A stretch of DNA of 23,508 nt from Caryophanales bacterium UBA4869 (GCA_002399505.1 DHDT01000010.1:2207-25714); one strand, 5' to 3'. Positions 1-10,214 are shown, counted from the first letter of the stretch. The notes: a model not told the origin generated them from the sequence alone. Translations and numbers: made by a program.

Positions 1-2405
1 GCATTGAGAGACTGATCATCGACTATCAATACCTTCTTGTCCTTGAGAAGGGCATAATCGGTATTTTCTTCTTTTCCTTTGTGAAGAGACCTGATCTGTT
101 CTTTAGTCGCCAGAGGAATGACCATAGAGAAGGAGACAGTGGTACCATGACCTGGCTTGCTTCTGACATCGATCTTGCCGCCCATCTCCTCCACGATCTT
201 TTTAGTGATGCTCATACCTAAGCCCGTTCCCTCGTATTGCTTGGCGGTGTTCTTTCTCTCCTGAGAGAAGGGATCGAAGATATGGGGGATGAATTCTGGG
301 CTCATGCCAATGCCGTGGTCGATAACCTGGGTTTCATCTCTGACATAGGTATCAGTCGCCTCAACTCTTGAAATCTTCAAAGTGATCTCAGATTTGTCCT
401 TAGAAAACTTGATGGCATTGGTGACAATATTGAGATAGACCTGAATCGCTCTCTGTTTGTCAATAAAGATCATAGTCTCATAAGGAGCTTCGATAACATA
501 ATTGATCTTGATATTCTTGCTGATAAGCAAAGGCTCGACAACGATTTTCAGTGAATCAAATATCTCTTTGCTCGAGCAGACAATCGGATGCAGAGCAAAA
601 CTTCCGTTATCGATCTTGCTCATATCGAGAGTGTCATTGACAAGGGTCAGAAGATAATCGGCGGATACCTGAAGCTTCGAGATATCTGATAAGAGAGTCA
701 GGTCTGATGTCTCTCCTTTCATCAGGGCGGCTAGACCGATGATTCCGTTAAGCGGGGTTCGCATGTCGTGACTGACAACGGAGAGGAAGTCAGACTTGGC
801 CTTGTTGGAGGCCTCAAGCTCAAAGGCCTTCTTCTCCTTCTCCTGAAGTTTAGTTTCATTGGTGATATCGCTGATGACGGCATAATAGATATAGCAGTCA
901 TCTTCTTTTTTCGTCATAACGGCCGAAAATTCAGTTATCGAAAAAGCGGAGAAGACAGTCGACTTGCAGACAGCTTTGAAGTTTTCGCCTTTTTCAAGTT
1001 TCCGGTCGATATTGTCCAGGACTGAAGAAGGAGTAAGGTCGAGAAGTGAGCGATAATCGCTGATCTCAATTCTGCTCTTCAGATCTTCTGCTTCATTAAT
1101 TCCGCCAGGAAGTGACTTCAAAAAGCCCTGATTGTTATAAAACATCTCAATCTTCTTAGTATAAATATGATACCTAAAGGCGATGACACCACCAGGGATA
1201 TTATCGAGAATATCATTCAGGTTCTTATCTTTTTCTTCAATAGTCTTAGTTGTCTTTCTGGTCTTGAAAAGCAAGACCAGACTCAAGATCAGCAAGACTA
1301 TCAAAAGGAAGATGATGATGATAACAGGAATAATCACTCCCTTATTGGCGGCGAAGAAAGAGATAGGATTATTCAGGTAGGTTACCTCTCCCTCATAGCT
1401 TTCATTGATCTTATCGATGCTGATTGAAAACTCATCCATGATGTGTTTGTCAAAGACGCAGTAATATGGGGCATTTTTTAAAGTGTAGGAAGAGATATCA
1501 GCTCCGGCTGACAACTCGAGAATAATCTGGGCGGCATCGCTTGCCATATGACCGAAATTGATGGTCACTCCTCCCATGATTCCTTTTCCGACTCCCAGTT
1601 CATCCGCTTTATAGATAGGAATCTGAGCGTGACGATAGACAAAGGAAACACCTTCGCTCAAAGAATAGTTGTTTCCGTAGCTGTCTTTGTTCATGCTCAT
1701 AAACAAAAGGATAGTGTCATCGGTATAACTGGCGATCTTCTCACCAAAATCAGTCAGTTCTCCTTCATCAGAATTGATGACTGTGAATGGCATTTCAGGA
1801 AAGTTTTCCTGACAGTTCAAAAATTGATGAGAATAACCAACTCCCGAAATACCAGTATCACTGATGCCGACTACTTTCTTGGCTTTGGGATTGATCTTCT
1901 TTGCCAGTTTTATAGTGTCGTTGATCGGAGAATCTTCGATGATTCCGGTTATATAGGGATTGCGTACAGCGGTCTCGGCTAAGAGAGCATTGTTGATGCC
2001 TTCAAAGACGATAGGAATGTTTTTGAATAAAGCCTCCTGATATTCCAAAACAAAGGTCAGGGCATCATCGTCAGCTGCCAAAACAAAATCAAAAGCACCG
2101 GAATGGTCTACATAATAGACGATTTCCTCTTTCACCTTCTCTTTGATGTCGTTATAGGCTTTGACTTTGGTATCCATGAAGACATAATCGATATTGGCGT
2201 GTCGGTCTAATACAGTCGAAACACCGGAAAGAAGAAGGGGAACACTGTCCCAGCTATAGCCATAAGAAGAAAGCAGAAGGACATGGGGATTGTTTCCGCT
2301 TGGTGTTTCGATCGTGACTCCACTCGCAGTTTGAGCACAGCCACTTAAAAAGAACACTAAGAAAAAAGAAAAGACTCTTCGAAAGAAATATCTCAGTTTA
2401 GACAT
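1..2405 (-). CDS. Solute-binding-domain hybrid sensor histidine kinase (partial, C-terminus beyond left edge)
   Basis: This is my own translation of the minus strand: an open frame of 801 codons from the ATG at 2405-2403 to the window edge. Residues 1-22 form a signal peptide with a lipobox (LSGC, then AQT). Residues of about 25-350 resemble the ABC-transporter-type solute-binding domain fused to some sensors (opening PHVLLLSSYGYSWDS). A single strong membrane helix lies near 357-383. A PAS-like region follows (about 395-515), then HisKA with SHDMRTPLNG (phospho-acceptor His546). The HATPase_c domain shows an N-box (NAIKFS), DHGIGM and GTGLGMS. The frame is cut just inside a receiver domain (KKVLIVDDQSLN). 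It likely senses a small extracellular ligand and phosphorylates its own receiver. The start has a good SD (AAGGA) inside the end of the upstream kinase gene, with only 2 nt between stop and start. Ligand and output are unknown. Confidence 0.88.
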   Translation of the reverse strand, partial: MSKLRYFFRRVFSFFLVFFLSGCAQTASGVTIETPSGNNPHVLLLSSYGYSWDSVPLLLSGVSTVLDRHANIDYVFMDTKVKAYNDIKEKVKEEIVYYVDHSGAFDFVLAADDDALTFVLEYQEALFKNIPIVFEGINNALLAETAVRNPYITGIIEDSPINDTIKLAKKINPKAKKVVGISDTGISGVGYSHQFLNCQENFPEMPFTVINSDEGELTDFGEKIASYTDDTILLFMSMNKDSYGNNYSLSEGVSFVYRHAQIPIYKADELGVGKGIMGGVTINFGHMASDAAQIILELSAGADISSYTLKNAPYYCVFDKHIMDEFSISIDKINESYEGEVTYLNNPISFFAANKGVIIPVIIIIFLLIVLLILSLVLLFKTRKTTKTIEEKDKNLNDILDNIPGGVIAFRYHIYTKKIEMFYNNQGFLKSLPGGINEAEDLKSRIEISDYRSLLDLTPSSVLDNIDRKLEKGENFKAVCKSTVFSAFSITEFSAVMTKKEDDCYIYYAVISDITNETKLQEKEKKAFELEASNKAKSDFLSVVSHDMRTPLNGIIGLAALMKGETSDLTLLSDISKLQVSADYLLTLVNDTLDMSKIDNGSFALHPIVCSSKEIFDSLKIVVEPLLISKNIKINYVIEAPYETMIFIDKQRAIQVYLNIVTNAIKFSKDKSEITLKISRVEATDTYVRDETQVIDHGIGMSPEFIPHIFDPFSQERKNTAKQYEGTGLGMSITKKIVEEMGGKIDVRSKPGHGTTVSFSMVIPLATKEQIRSLHKGKEENTDYALLKDKKVLIVDDQSLN

Positions 2406-2407
2406 CT

Positions 2408-5400
2408 TCAATTCCTTTTCTTCTTTTTCTTAAGAAAAGAAACCAGAGTCTGGAAGACGAGATTAGGTTCGATAGGCTTGGTGAGCTTGAAATCCATGCC
2501 CGCCTCCATGCAATCATCCTTTTCCGAAGAGAAGGCATTGGCAGTCATGGCGATAATCGGTATAGTCTTAGCATCTTTTCTTCTGGAATTCCTGATCATT
2601 CTCGTACACTCTAAACCGTCGATATTAGGCATTCTGACATCCATGAGAATGAAATCAAAATAGGAGACTGGCATCTTCTTATAGATATCAAAGCATTCTT
2701 TTCCGTCAAAGGCCTGAGTGACTAGAAGGCCCTTGGTTTCCAAGATCTTCGCTCCTATCTTCATATTGATTTCATTGTCTTCGGCCATCAGAACTCTCTT
2801 ACCTTTAAGAAGGGTGAAATCAACACAGACCTCGTGGCTTTCAGATGCTTTGATATCTTTGCTGTCAGCCAGTTTCATGACGGTATGGACAATGACCTCT
2901 GTCCCTTTGCCAAGCTGACTATGGACTTCAAGTCCGCCGCCCATCTTCTGAGCCAGATAATAAGCGATTGAAAGGCCTAAACCCGTGCCCTGGATATTGG
3001 TATAGCCTTTTTGATTTTCCTGAGAGAAGGGAACAAAGAGATTCTTTTGGAATTCCTTGCTCATGCCAATGCCGTTATCGATGATATGGCATTTCAAGTC
3101 AACATAGCCGTTAGGTAAAGGCGTGCCTTCAGTGAAATGGGTTATCTTGCCTCCCGGAGGAGTATATTTGACCGCGTTTGAAAAGATATTGAAGAAGAGC
3201 TGTTCATAACGGACCTTGTCAGCCATGATCAAAGGAGCGTCTTTATCGTCCTGAAGATCAAAAGAGATATTCTTATCGATGCATAAAGGCTTGATGACAG
3301 AATTCATAGCGTGATAAAACTCAGAATAAGGATAAGGAACCGGATGGAGGACCATCTTGCCTTTTTCTATCTGCGACATATCGAGAACATCGTTGATAAG
3401 ACCTAAGAGGAAATGGCCAGAAGAATTGATATCGACAATATTCTCCAGCACCTCTTTGGAAAGGGATTCCTTCTTATCCAATAAGAGAGCGGCTGAACCG
3501 AGTATGCAGTTAAGCGGTGTTCTCATATCGTGACTCATATTAGATAAGAACTCTGTTTTAGACTTATTTGCCGTATTAGCACTTTCTAAAGCATCTTGAA
3601 GTTTTTTCTGATTCTCCAAGTCTTTCTTATAAGTATCAGTGATATCACGTCTTGAAATCAGTATCGTTTCATGAGACTTGTCAAGATAGCCGGCCTTCGT
3701 CCTCTTTCTTCGAGTGACTCCGTTTTTATCGACAGTGAAACCGATGACGACTAACTCATCTTCTTTGGCCAGGCTTTCTTTCAGTTTCTTCAGATTATAT
3801 ACATTAGCCAACAAGGCTTTATATTCTTCGGTGTCATCGGAGAAGATATCCTTCTTCAGAAAATTATTTACGTTGTCCGGACTGAGATCCTTGTTGTTCT
3901 TGATAGAGTCACCTCCCAAAAACAGACGGGCCATGCCGGTATGAGTATCGACAGAGACTATAAAGTCATATTCGTCGCTGATAACTCGTTCTTTGATCAG
4001 TGCTTCTCTCTTGCTGTAGTCAATGTCATAGACATAGACATTGTTCATTATCTTTTTGCCGTCAGAAGAACGGATAAGATAGCGGACTATCTTAATCCAT
4101 CTCATATTGCCGGCATAATCTTTGACTTTGACTTCAATAGACTTCTCCTTCTGTCCCTTTTTAAGTTCTGCCTTGGCTATACGGATATTGGAAAACCGGT
4201 CAAACATCAGTTTATCGGACCTTAAAGGAATAGAATCTGACAGTTTCTTCATGACATAGAAGCCATCCATATTAGGAATGATGTGCTTTTTCTTGTCTCT
4301 TAGAGAATCGCTGTAGTGAATAAGCTCGCCTGAATGGAATTCATAGGCGGCAATGATGATAGCCCCTTTTTCCAGAGACTGTCTGACTGCTACTTCCCTC
4401 CGATATTCGCCTTCTAATACCCTGTTGGATTCTTCGATGGCAAAACGGGCTTTGACAGCTTCCGTAACTTCGCTGAAGGTAGCAAAGATGGTAACTAGAT
4501 TATTCTCTCTTCTGATGAGCTTTGCCGTCATTCTGATCCACAGATACTGCCGGTCTTTGCCTACGAGGTTTCGATATTCGACGACGGACATCTTTTTCTT
4601 TCCGGATATGATGTCGCTGAAGCACTTTAGATATTTGCTCTGATCCTCAAGGTAGACGTCACTCAGAAGTCGATCAGGGTAATATTCAGTATGTATAGTA
4701 CGATTTTCTCTGATCATCGTGTAAAAACCGTCATTGATGAAGATATCTTTGATTTCTTTTCCCGTGAATCTGAAAATGCAGATACCGCCTGGGATCTTAC
4801 TGATAACTTCATCGACCGAGGCTTTCTTTTTATGTTCTTCGGTTTCGTCACTGACATAGATCACATAGCATTCAGTGTCATTCCAAAGAAGCTTCTTGGC
4901 CCGTATAGAGAAATACCGACTGCCAGATTTCTTATGAAATTCGCTGTATTTCTCAAAAGACAGGTTTTCTATCTCCTGAGAATTCAGCAGTTTCTGATCA
5001 CTGCTGACAAACTTATCAAGTTTTTTTCCGGACATGAGATCATTGGCATTGAGACTGAAGAAATCAGCCATGATGTCATTGCAGTAGACAATCTTGTCTT
5101 CTTTGACCTCTCCGACATAGATGCCCACATCGGCATCAAAGAGAAGACCGCGATAAAACTCATTTTGAAGAGAGGGAATAGTAAAGACGGTATAGAAAAG
5201 AGGAGCATCCGCATTGTTATTTCTGATAATAACACTGGATATGTGAATCCAGATGATAGAGCCGTCTTTTCCTTTGAATCTCTTGATCGTAGACAAAGTT
5301 CGGTGTTTGCCGATAGCATCCTCAACTTCATCGGTGAGACCTTGAACATCCGAATGATAGACAAAGGAAGATATCAACTCATTCTGATCTACCAAAGCCT

Positions 5401-6676
5401 TCATTTCCTCATCAGAATAGCCTAATAGCTTGCTAAGTCCGTGACTGAAGAAAGAGCATTTCAGTTTCCTGTCATAATTGAGAATGGCAATACCACCGGG
5501 TAGTTCATTGACAATAGTCTGCATGATGATGGATTTTTGCTTTTCTTCGTTGACGTCCTGAATGATGCCAATCGATCTGGTCTGCTCATTTTTCGCATTG
5601 AAATAAATCAGATTGATAAGACGACAATAACAAAATGAGCCATCCCTGAGCTTGAGACGGGCAAGACATTCCACATTTTCTTTTCCTTTTCTGATATCTG
5701 ATAGAAAAGAATTGATAATTGAAGTATCGTCAAGATGAAACCAGTCCTTATGAATGCTGTCTGTGAAGACATCCAAAGGCAGATAATCAGAGACGATATA
5801 CTTCTTCATCGTATCGCTGACAAAGTATTTCTCAGTGTTGTTGTCGTAGTCGAAGACATCAGCCTTCAGTTGTTTGACAGTCAGAGCATAACGCTTGGCT
5901 TCAATTTCTTTTTTGGCATTGTCATTGATGCTTTCAGTAATATCAGAAACTATTGAAACCAAAAGAAAGTCTGTCTTACCTGTCTTTAAGACGTTCGAGT
6001 GTCGATTGAGCCAGACAGCAGTGCCGTCCGGTCTTGTAAGCTTATAGACAAGTTCCTGAGGAAGGCCTGTCTTAAAGGCCCTTTGAATCATCTGAGCCGT
6101 TTCTTCTCTGGTCTTGTCAGAGACTAATTGACGATCATACTTCTCAGGATCTAAATCATATATCTCCTTCTTCATTCCGATCATCTTATAGAAAGCTTTA
6201 TTTGAATAATAGATGCTTTCATGTCCATTGGAAATCTTGATGATCGATATCGAGCTTTCCAGATAATCAGCGATGAAATTCAGCTTCTGAGAGCTGTCTT
6301 TTTCCTGTGTTATATCGACAAAAGTACCAAAAGCATATTCTTTGCCATAGAGAGTGATTGGAGAAAGACTAAGCTTGATCCAGGCATATTCGCCGTTCTT
6401 TTTTACGATACGATATTCAGACTCGGAAATTCTCTGGTTCTTTTCGAACTTCTTTTCCTGTCTCGTGACTGCATCCTGATCTTCTTCCATGATGAGCTTG
6501 GAATAGTCGGTCCCGATAAGACCGGCAGTCTCTTCGGGAGAATAACCGATAAGCTCATAATAAGCCTCATTAAAGAAAACACCCTGGCGAGAAGCAAACT
6601 CAAAGATTCCAATTCCGCAAGGTGCCTTATCTAAAACATCAGTCAGCTGTTTAGGAAGAACGTCATTCTGTGACAT
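2408..6676 (-). CDS. Cytosolic multi-PAS hybrid sensor histidine kinase
   Basis: This 1422-aa protein shows no signal peptide or membrane helix. Residues 1 to about 1020 hold roughly eight consecutive PAS-like modules, several with the recurrent opening PGGI.IF and closing with D.TE-type ends. After these come HisKA (SNMSHDMRTPLN, phospho-acceptor His1049) and HATPase_c (NAVKYT, DNGIGM, GTGLGLSI). A C-terminal receiver has VLMAEDNEIN, phospho-acceptor Asp1346 in ILMDVRMP, and KP near the end. The ATG at 6676 is chosen because AGGAAAG sits about 7 nt upstream; the frame continues open for 26 codons before it, but that stretch runs back into the preceding terminator. The gene is followed after 2 nt by a second hybrid kinase with a similar core, so the two probably act together. 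No DNA-binding output domain is present, so phosphate probably passes to a partner not seen here. The signal is unknown. Confidence 0.92.
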   Translation of the reverse strand: MSQNDVLPKQLTDVLDKAPCGIGIFEFASRQGVFFNEAYYELIGYSPEETAGLIGTDYSKLIMEEDQDAVTRQEKKFEKNQRISESEYRIVKKNGEYAWIKLSLSPITLYGKEYAFGTFVDITQEKDSSQKLNFIADYLESSISIIKISNGHESIYYSNKAFYKMIGMKKEIYDLDPEKYDRQLVSDKTREETAQMIQRAFKTGLPQELVYKLTRPDGTAVWLNRHSNVLKTGKTDFLLVSIVSDITESINDNAKKEIEAKRYALTVKQLKADVFDYDNNTEKYFVSDTMKKYIVSDYLPLDVFTDSIHKDWFHLDDTSIINSFLSDIRKGKENVECLARLKLRDGSFCYCRLINLIYFNAKNEQTRSIGIIQDVNEEKQKSIIMQTIVNELPGGIAILNYDRKLKCSFFSHGLSKLLGYSDEEMKALVDQNELISSFVYHSDVQGLTDEVEDAIGKHRTLSTIKRFKGKDGSIIWIHISSVIIRNNNADAPLFYTVFTIPSLQNEFYRGLLFDADVGIYVGEVKEDKIVYCNDIMADFFSLNANDLMSGKKLDKFVSSDQKLLNSQEIENLSFEKYSEFHKKSGSRYFSIRAKKLLWNDTECYVIYVSDETEEHKKKASVDEVISKIPGGICIFRFTGKEIKDIFINDGFYTMIRENRTIHTEYYPDRLLSDVYLEDQSKYLKCFSDIISGKKKMSVVEYRNLVGKDRQYLWIRMTAKLIRRENNLVTIFATFSEVTEAVKARFAIEESNRVLEGEYRREVAVRQSLEKGAIIIAAYEFHSGELIHYSDSLRDKKKHIIPNMDGFYVMKKLSDSIPLRSDKLMFDRFSNIRIAKAELKKGQKEKSIEVKVKDYAGNMRWIKIVRYLIRSSDGKKIMNNVYVYDIDYSKREALIKERVISDEYDFIVSVDTHTGMARLFLGGDSIKNNKDLSPDNVNNFLKKDIFSDDTEEYKALLANVYNLKKLKESLAKEDELVVIGFTVDKNGVTRRKRTKAGYLDKSHETILISRRDITDTYKKDLENQKKLQDALESANTANKSKTEFLSNMSHDMRTPLNCILGSAALLLDKKESLSKEVLENIVDINSSGHFLLGLINDVLDMSQIEKGKMVLHPVPYPYSEFYHAMNSVIKPLCIDKNISFDLQDDKDAPLIMADKVRYEQLFFNIFSNAVKYTPPGGKITHFTEGTPLPNGYVDLKCHIIDNGIGMSKEFQKNLFVPFSQENQKGYTNIQGTGLGLSIAYYLAQKMGGGLEVHSQLGKGTEVIVHTVMKLADSKDIKASESHEVCVDFTLLKGKRVLMAEDNEINMKIGAKILETKGLLVTQAFDGKECFDIYKKMPVSYFDFILMDVRMPNIDGLECTRMIRNSRRKDAKTIPIIAMTANAFSSEKDDCMEAGMDFKLTKPIEPNLVFQTLVSFLKKKKKRN

Positions 6677-6711
6677 GTATTGTCTTTCCTTTACGCATCT
6701 CTGCTCTTTTG

Positions 6712-6717
6712 ATTTTA
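6712..6717 (-). promoter_or_regulatory. Possible -10 element for the multi-PAS kinase gene
   Basis: On the minus strand TAAAAT lies 35 nt before the kinase start codon and just after the terminator of the preceding gene. No convincing -35 element is at the right distance, so this is a weak call. It rests mainly on the need for a start site downstream of that terminator. Confidence 0.3.
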
Positions 6718-6730
6718 CCACAAAATGACG

Positions 6731-6766
6731 TAAAGAAAAAAGGCATGGCCGCAAGAGCCATGCCTT
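6731..6766 (-). terminator. Rho-independent terminator after the adhE-phosphotransferase unit
   Basis: On the minus strand a 10-bp perfect stem (AAGGCATGGC / GCCATGCCTT) with a 7-nt loop is followed by TTTTCTTTA. It begins 9 nt after the phosphotransferase stop codon and separates the adhE unit from the sensor kinase genes. Confidence 0.9.
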
Positions 6767-6775
6767 ATTAGCTTA

Positions 6776-7546
6776 TTAATATTCGACGACGTTGATATTG
6801 CGAAGAAGAATCGCTCTCTTCTGTTCGTCTTTGATAGTGGCAAGTTTTGTAGCAGAGACAACCGAGATCCAGTTTTGAACATAGGAAGGATCAGTATCGC
6901 TCTTCTTGCAGAAATCCTTCAGATAGATGCTGGCTGCCTTCTCATCGCCTTCAAGAACCAGAAGCAGATAAGTCATAGCGGCATCAGCGGAGGCATTGCC
7001 CCTGGTTGCATGAGCCCAATCGAGGATATAGGCCTTATCTCCTTCTAAGATGATATTGTTGGGAGCTAAGTCGCCGTGGCAGAATTTGTAGTGGTTAGGC
7101 ATCTTTTCGAGTCTGACATTCAAGTCATAGCGAGTAGTGGCGTCAAGACCTGAATTTGTGATGTATTTGTTAAGCTTGTCCTTGAGCTTAGGAAGTTTCA
7201 GATTATCGGTGAGATGAGAGAGAAGACTGATCTGAATGGAAACCAGCTTGTCGATATACTTTTTCTTGTTGGCAGGATCTTTTTCCATCAGCTGAGCCAG
7301 AGTCTCGCCTTTGATTTCCTCAGAGGCGATAGCCCAGTCAGAACCGACGGGGAATACCGAATAGACTTTTGGGGCATTGAATCCAAGTTCCAGAGCATAG
7401 GCCTGATTCATCGCCTCGCTCAAAACAGAACTTTCGGAATAGAACTTATGATCGAAGACTTTGGTGACTACGCCGTCTTTGCGGTAAATCTTCTTGTTGT
7501 TTCTCTCAACAAACAATTCACCTAAATCTGCAGCATTCTTGTTCAT
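6776..7546 (-). CDS. APH/choline-kinase-like phosphotransferase
   Basis: This 256-aa soluble protein has the small-molecule kinase fold of the APH (PF01636) superfamily. The catalytic loop CHGDLAPNNI (residues of about 155-165) supplies Asp and Asn, and ILDWAHA supplies the metal-binding Asp. An N-terminal nucleotide-binding lobe includes KVFDHKFYSE and an Ile-Ala-Ser-Glu-Glu hinge. Such enzymes phosphorylate hydroxyl groups of choline, ethanolamine, sugars or aminoglycosides; the substrate cannot be read from the sequence. The start has AAGGAG upstream. It begins 19 nt after adhE with no terminator between and ends at a strong terminator, so it is the second gene of an adhE operon. Nothing specifically suggests antibiotic resistance, and a metabolic or choline-type role is equally possible. 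Confidence 0.85.
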   Translation of the reverse strand: MNKNAADLGELFVERNNKKIYRKDGVVTKVFDHKFYSESSVLSEAMNQAYALELGFNAPKVYSVFPVGSDWAIASEEIKGETLAQLMEKDPANKKKYIDKLVSIQISLLSHLTDNLKLPKLKDKLNKYITNSGLDATTRYDLNVRLEKMPNHYKFCHGDLAPNNIILEGDKAYILDWAHATRGNASADAAMTYLLLVLEGDEKAASIYLKDFCKKSDTDPSYVQNWISVVSATKLATIKDEQKRAILLRNINVVEY

Positions 7547-7565
7547 ATTTCAATTGCTCCTTATC

Positions 7566-10214
7566 TTAGCTGCTCTTCTTTGCAGAAGGCTTGCTATACT
7601 TCTTATCATACACGTTTTCGCCGTAATATGCCTTAAGATATATTTCTTTGATTTCACTTATGAGAGGATAACGGGGGTTAGCACCGGTGCACTGATCATT
7701 AAAGGCATTCTCGCTCATCTCATCAAGCGTGAGCATGAAGTCGTCTTCTTTGATTCCAGCTTCCTTTATAGTGAGAGGAAGTTCGATTTCTTTCTTAAGA
7801 GCATCGATCTTATTGATAAGCTTCTTAAACTTTTCCTGATCAGTCTTGCCGGTTATTCCAAGCATCTCAGCTACTTCACAGTATCTTCTCAAAGTATGAG
7901 GATACTTATACTGAGGGAAGGTTCCCATCTTAGTGGGGACTTCTCCGGCATTGAACTTCATGACTTCATCGAGCATGAGTTCGACACAGACACCATGAGG
8001 AAGATGATGATAGGCACCAAGCTTATGACCGCAGGAGTGGTCAATACCTAAGAAGGCATTGGCAAAAGCCATACCGGCCATAGTGGCAGCATGGGCCATA
8101 TGCTCACGGGCCTCAGCATCAGAGCCTAAGTTCTTATAGGCACGGGGAAGATAGGCAAAGATCTCGCTGATTCCTTCCTTAGCCAAGGCATCGGTGAAGG
8201 GAGTGGCATACATAGAAGCATAAGCCTCAAGACAATGAGTGAGGGCATCGATACCGGAAGCTCTGGTCAGACCCTTAGGAATGTTGAGCATCAAATCAGA
8301 ATCGATGATAGCCATCGAAGGCATGAGTTCATAGTCGGTGATAGGATATTTTGTTCCGTCTCTCTGATCGGTGATGATAGCAAAAGGAGTGACCTCAGAA
8401 CCAGTTCCGGCGGTAGTCGGAACACAGACTAACATCGCCTTGTCTCCCATTCTGGGGAAGGAGATGACTCTCTTTCTGATATCCATGAAATCCATGGCCA
8501 TATCAGTGAAGTCAACTTCCGGATGTTCGTATAAGACCCACATGATCTTAGCGGCATCCATCGGGCTGCCGCCGCCTAAAGCGATGATGGCATCAGGCAT
8601 AAAGGAAGAACAGAGTCTGGCACCTTCTTCAGCGCAGGCCAGAGTCGGATCAGGAGCGACGTCAGAGAAAACTTCAGTCTGAATACCGAAAGAATCCAAG
8701 ACTTCAGTGACTCTCTTGGAGAATCCAGATTCATAAAGGAACTTATCAGTGACGACTAATACTCTCTTGCGATTATAGACAGTCTTAAGCTCCTCTAAGG
8801 CCTTGGACAGACATCCAGGCTTGAAGAAGACCTTACTAGGTGTTCTGAACCAAAGCATGTTTTCTCTCCTTTTAGCTACCGTCTTGACATTAAGAAGCTG
8901 CTTGACTCCGACGTTCTCGGAAACGGAGTTGCCGCCCCAGGAACCACATCCCAAAGTAAGAGAAGGTGCAATACGGAAGTTGTAAAGATCGCCGATACCG
9001 CCCAAAGATGAAGGGGTATTGATAAGAACACGGCAGGTCTTCATCTTAAGAGCGAACTCATCGATATGATCTTTTGCCAGTCTCTCGTCCGCATATAAGT
9101 CAGCGGTATGACCATAACCGCCGTCTTTGACTAAAATGGTTGCCTTATTTAAGGCATCTTCAAAATCCAGAGCGCTGTATAAGGCTAAGACCGGGCAGAG
9201 CTTTTCGTGAGCAAACTCTTCGGATTTGTCAACCTTGGTGACTTCTCCGATAAGAAGCTTAGTCTCTTCGGGAACTTCAAAACCGGCCATCCTGGCGATG
9301 ATATAGGCAGGCTGACCGACAACCTTGGCATTGGTGGAACCATTGATGATAATGGTCTTTCTGACTTTATCGAGCTCAGTTGCTGAAAGGAAATGAGCAC
9401 CGCGATACTTGAATTCGGCTTTGACCTCCTCATAGACATCATTGACTGCGATGACTGAGTTTTCAGAGGCACAGATCATTCCGTTATCAAAAGTCTTAGA
9501 ATGAATGACCGATGAGACAGCCATCTGGACATCAGCGGTTGTGTCGATGATGCAGGGAGCATTTCCAGGGCCGACACCGATAGCAGGCTTGCCGCTTGAA
9601 TAAGCAGCAGTGACCATACCGGGACCGCCGGTTGCCAAAATGCAGTCACAGGACTTCATGAGCTGATTTGATAATTCGATAGAAGGTACAGCTATCCAAC
9701 TGATAATGCCTTCCGGAGCACCGGCTTTGACAGCAGCCTCTAAAATGATCTTAGCGGCGTGAATAGTGCAGTTCTTGGCACGGGGATGAGGTGAGAAGAT
9801 GATTCCGTTTCTGGTCTTGAGAGCCAAAAGAGATTTGAAGATTGCAGTAGAAGTAGGATTGGTGCAGGGCACGATACCAGCTAAGACACCGATAGGCTCA
9901 GCGATTCTCTCATAACCCATATCCTCATCGTTTTCGATGACTCCACAGGTCTTGCTATCTTTATATTTGTTATAAATGTACTCGGCGGCAAAATGATTCT
10001 TGATGACCTTGTCTTCAAGAACACCCATGCCAGTCTCAGCTACGGCTTCCTTAGCCAAAGGTATACGAACCTTGTTAGCGGCTATAGCGGCTGCCTGAAA
10101 AATCTTATCTACCTGTTCTTGAGTGTAAGTAGCAAATACTTCCTGAGCCTTTCTGACATTTTCGATCAGAAGAGCCAGATCACTGCTTGCCTGCTGTTGT
10201 TGATTAATATCCAT
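7566..10214 (-). CDS. adhE: Bifunctional acetaldehyde-CoA/alcohol dehydrogenase AdhE
   Basis: This 882-aa fusion is close to the usual AdhE length (about 890). The N-terminal half is a CoA-acylating aldehyde dehydrogenase (to about residue 440) with catalytic Cys248 in NGMICASEN. The C-terminal half is an iron-dependent alcohol dehydrogenase with [10 protein letters not shown] (547-556) and the TTAGTGSE motif near 600. Likely iron ligands are Asp656, His660, His726 and His740, matching the E. coli spacing. It converts acetyl-CoA to ethanol with two NADH and so regenerates NAD+ in fermentation; AdhE typically forms cytosolic spirosome filaments. The ATG at 10214 follows a strong GGAGG. A promoter with perfect spacing lies upstream, overlapped by repeated CGCAAA motifs. 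A phosphotransferase gene follows after 19 nt. Confidence 0.98.
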   Translation of the reverse strand: MDINQQQQASSDLALLIENVRKAQEVFATYTQEQVDKIFQAAAIAANKVRIPLAKEAVAETGMGVLEDKVIKNHFAAEYIYNKYKDSKTCGVIENDEDMGYERIAEPIGVLAGIVPCTNPTSTAIFKSLLALKTRNGIIFSPHPRAKNCTIHAAKIILEAAVKAGAPEGIISWIAVPSIELSNQLMKSCDCILATGGPGMVTAAYSSGKPAIGVGPGNAPCIIDTTADVQMAVSSVIHSKTFDNGMICASENSVIAVNDVYEEVKAEFKYRGAHFLSATELDKVRKTIIINGSTNAKVVGQPAYIIARMAGFEVPEETKLLIGEVTKVDKSEEFAHEKLCPVLALYSALDFEDALNKATILVKDGGYGHTADLYADERLAKDHIDEFALKMKTCRVLINTPSSLGGIGDLYNFRIAPSLTLGCGSWGGNSVSENVGVKQLLNVKTVAKRRENMLWFRTPSKVFFKPGCLSKALEELKTVYNRKRVLVVTDKFLYESGFSKRVTEVLDSFGIQTEVFSDVAPDPTLACAEEGARLCSSFMPDAIIALGGGSPMDAAKIMWVLYEHPEVDFTDMAMDFMDIRKRVISFPRMGDKAMLVCVPTTAGTGSEVTPFAIITDQRDGTKYPITDYELMPSMAIIDSDLMLNIPKGLTRASGIDALTHCLEAYASMYATPFTDALAKEGISEIFAYLPRAYKNLGSDAEAREHMAHAATMAGMAFANAFLGIDHSCGHKLGAYHHLPHGVCVELMLDEVMKFNAGEVPTKMGTFPQYKYPHTLRRYCEVAEMLGITGKTDQEKFKKLINKIDALKKEIELPLTIKEAGIKEDDFMLTLDEMSENAFNDQCTGANPRYPLISEIKEIYLKAYYGENVYDKKYSKPSAKKSS

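Noticed and set aside
4691..5425. A 244-codon plus-strand open frame inside the multi-PAS kinase gene
   Set aside because: It is antisense to a continuous PAS-domain coding sequence and has no convincing ribosome binding site or family motif; it is a shadow of the real gene.
6677..6754. N-terminal extension of the multi-PAS kinase by 26 residues
   Set aside because: The extension would start at a TTG inside the preceding terminator hairpin, whereas the ATG at 6676 has a proper ribosome binding site.
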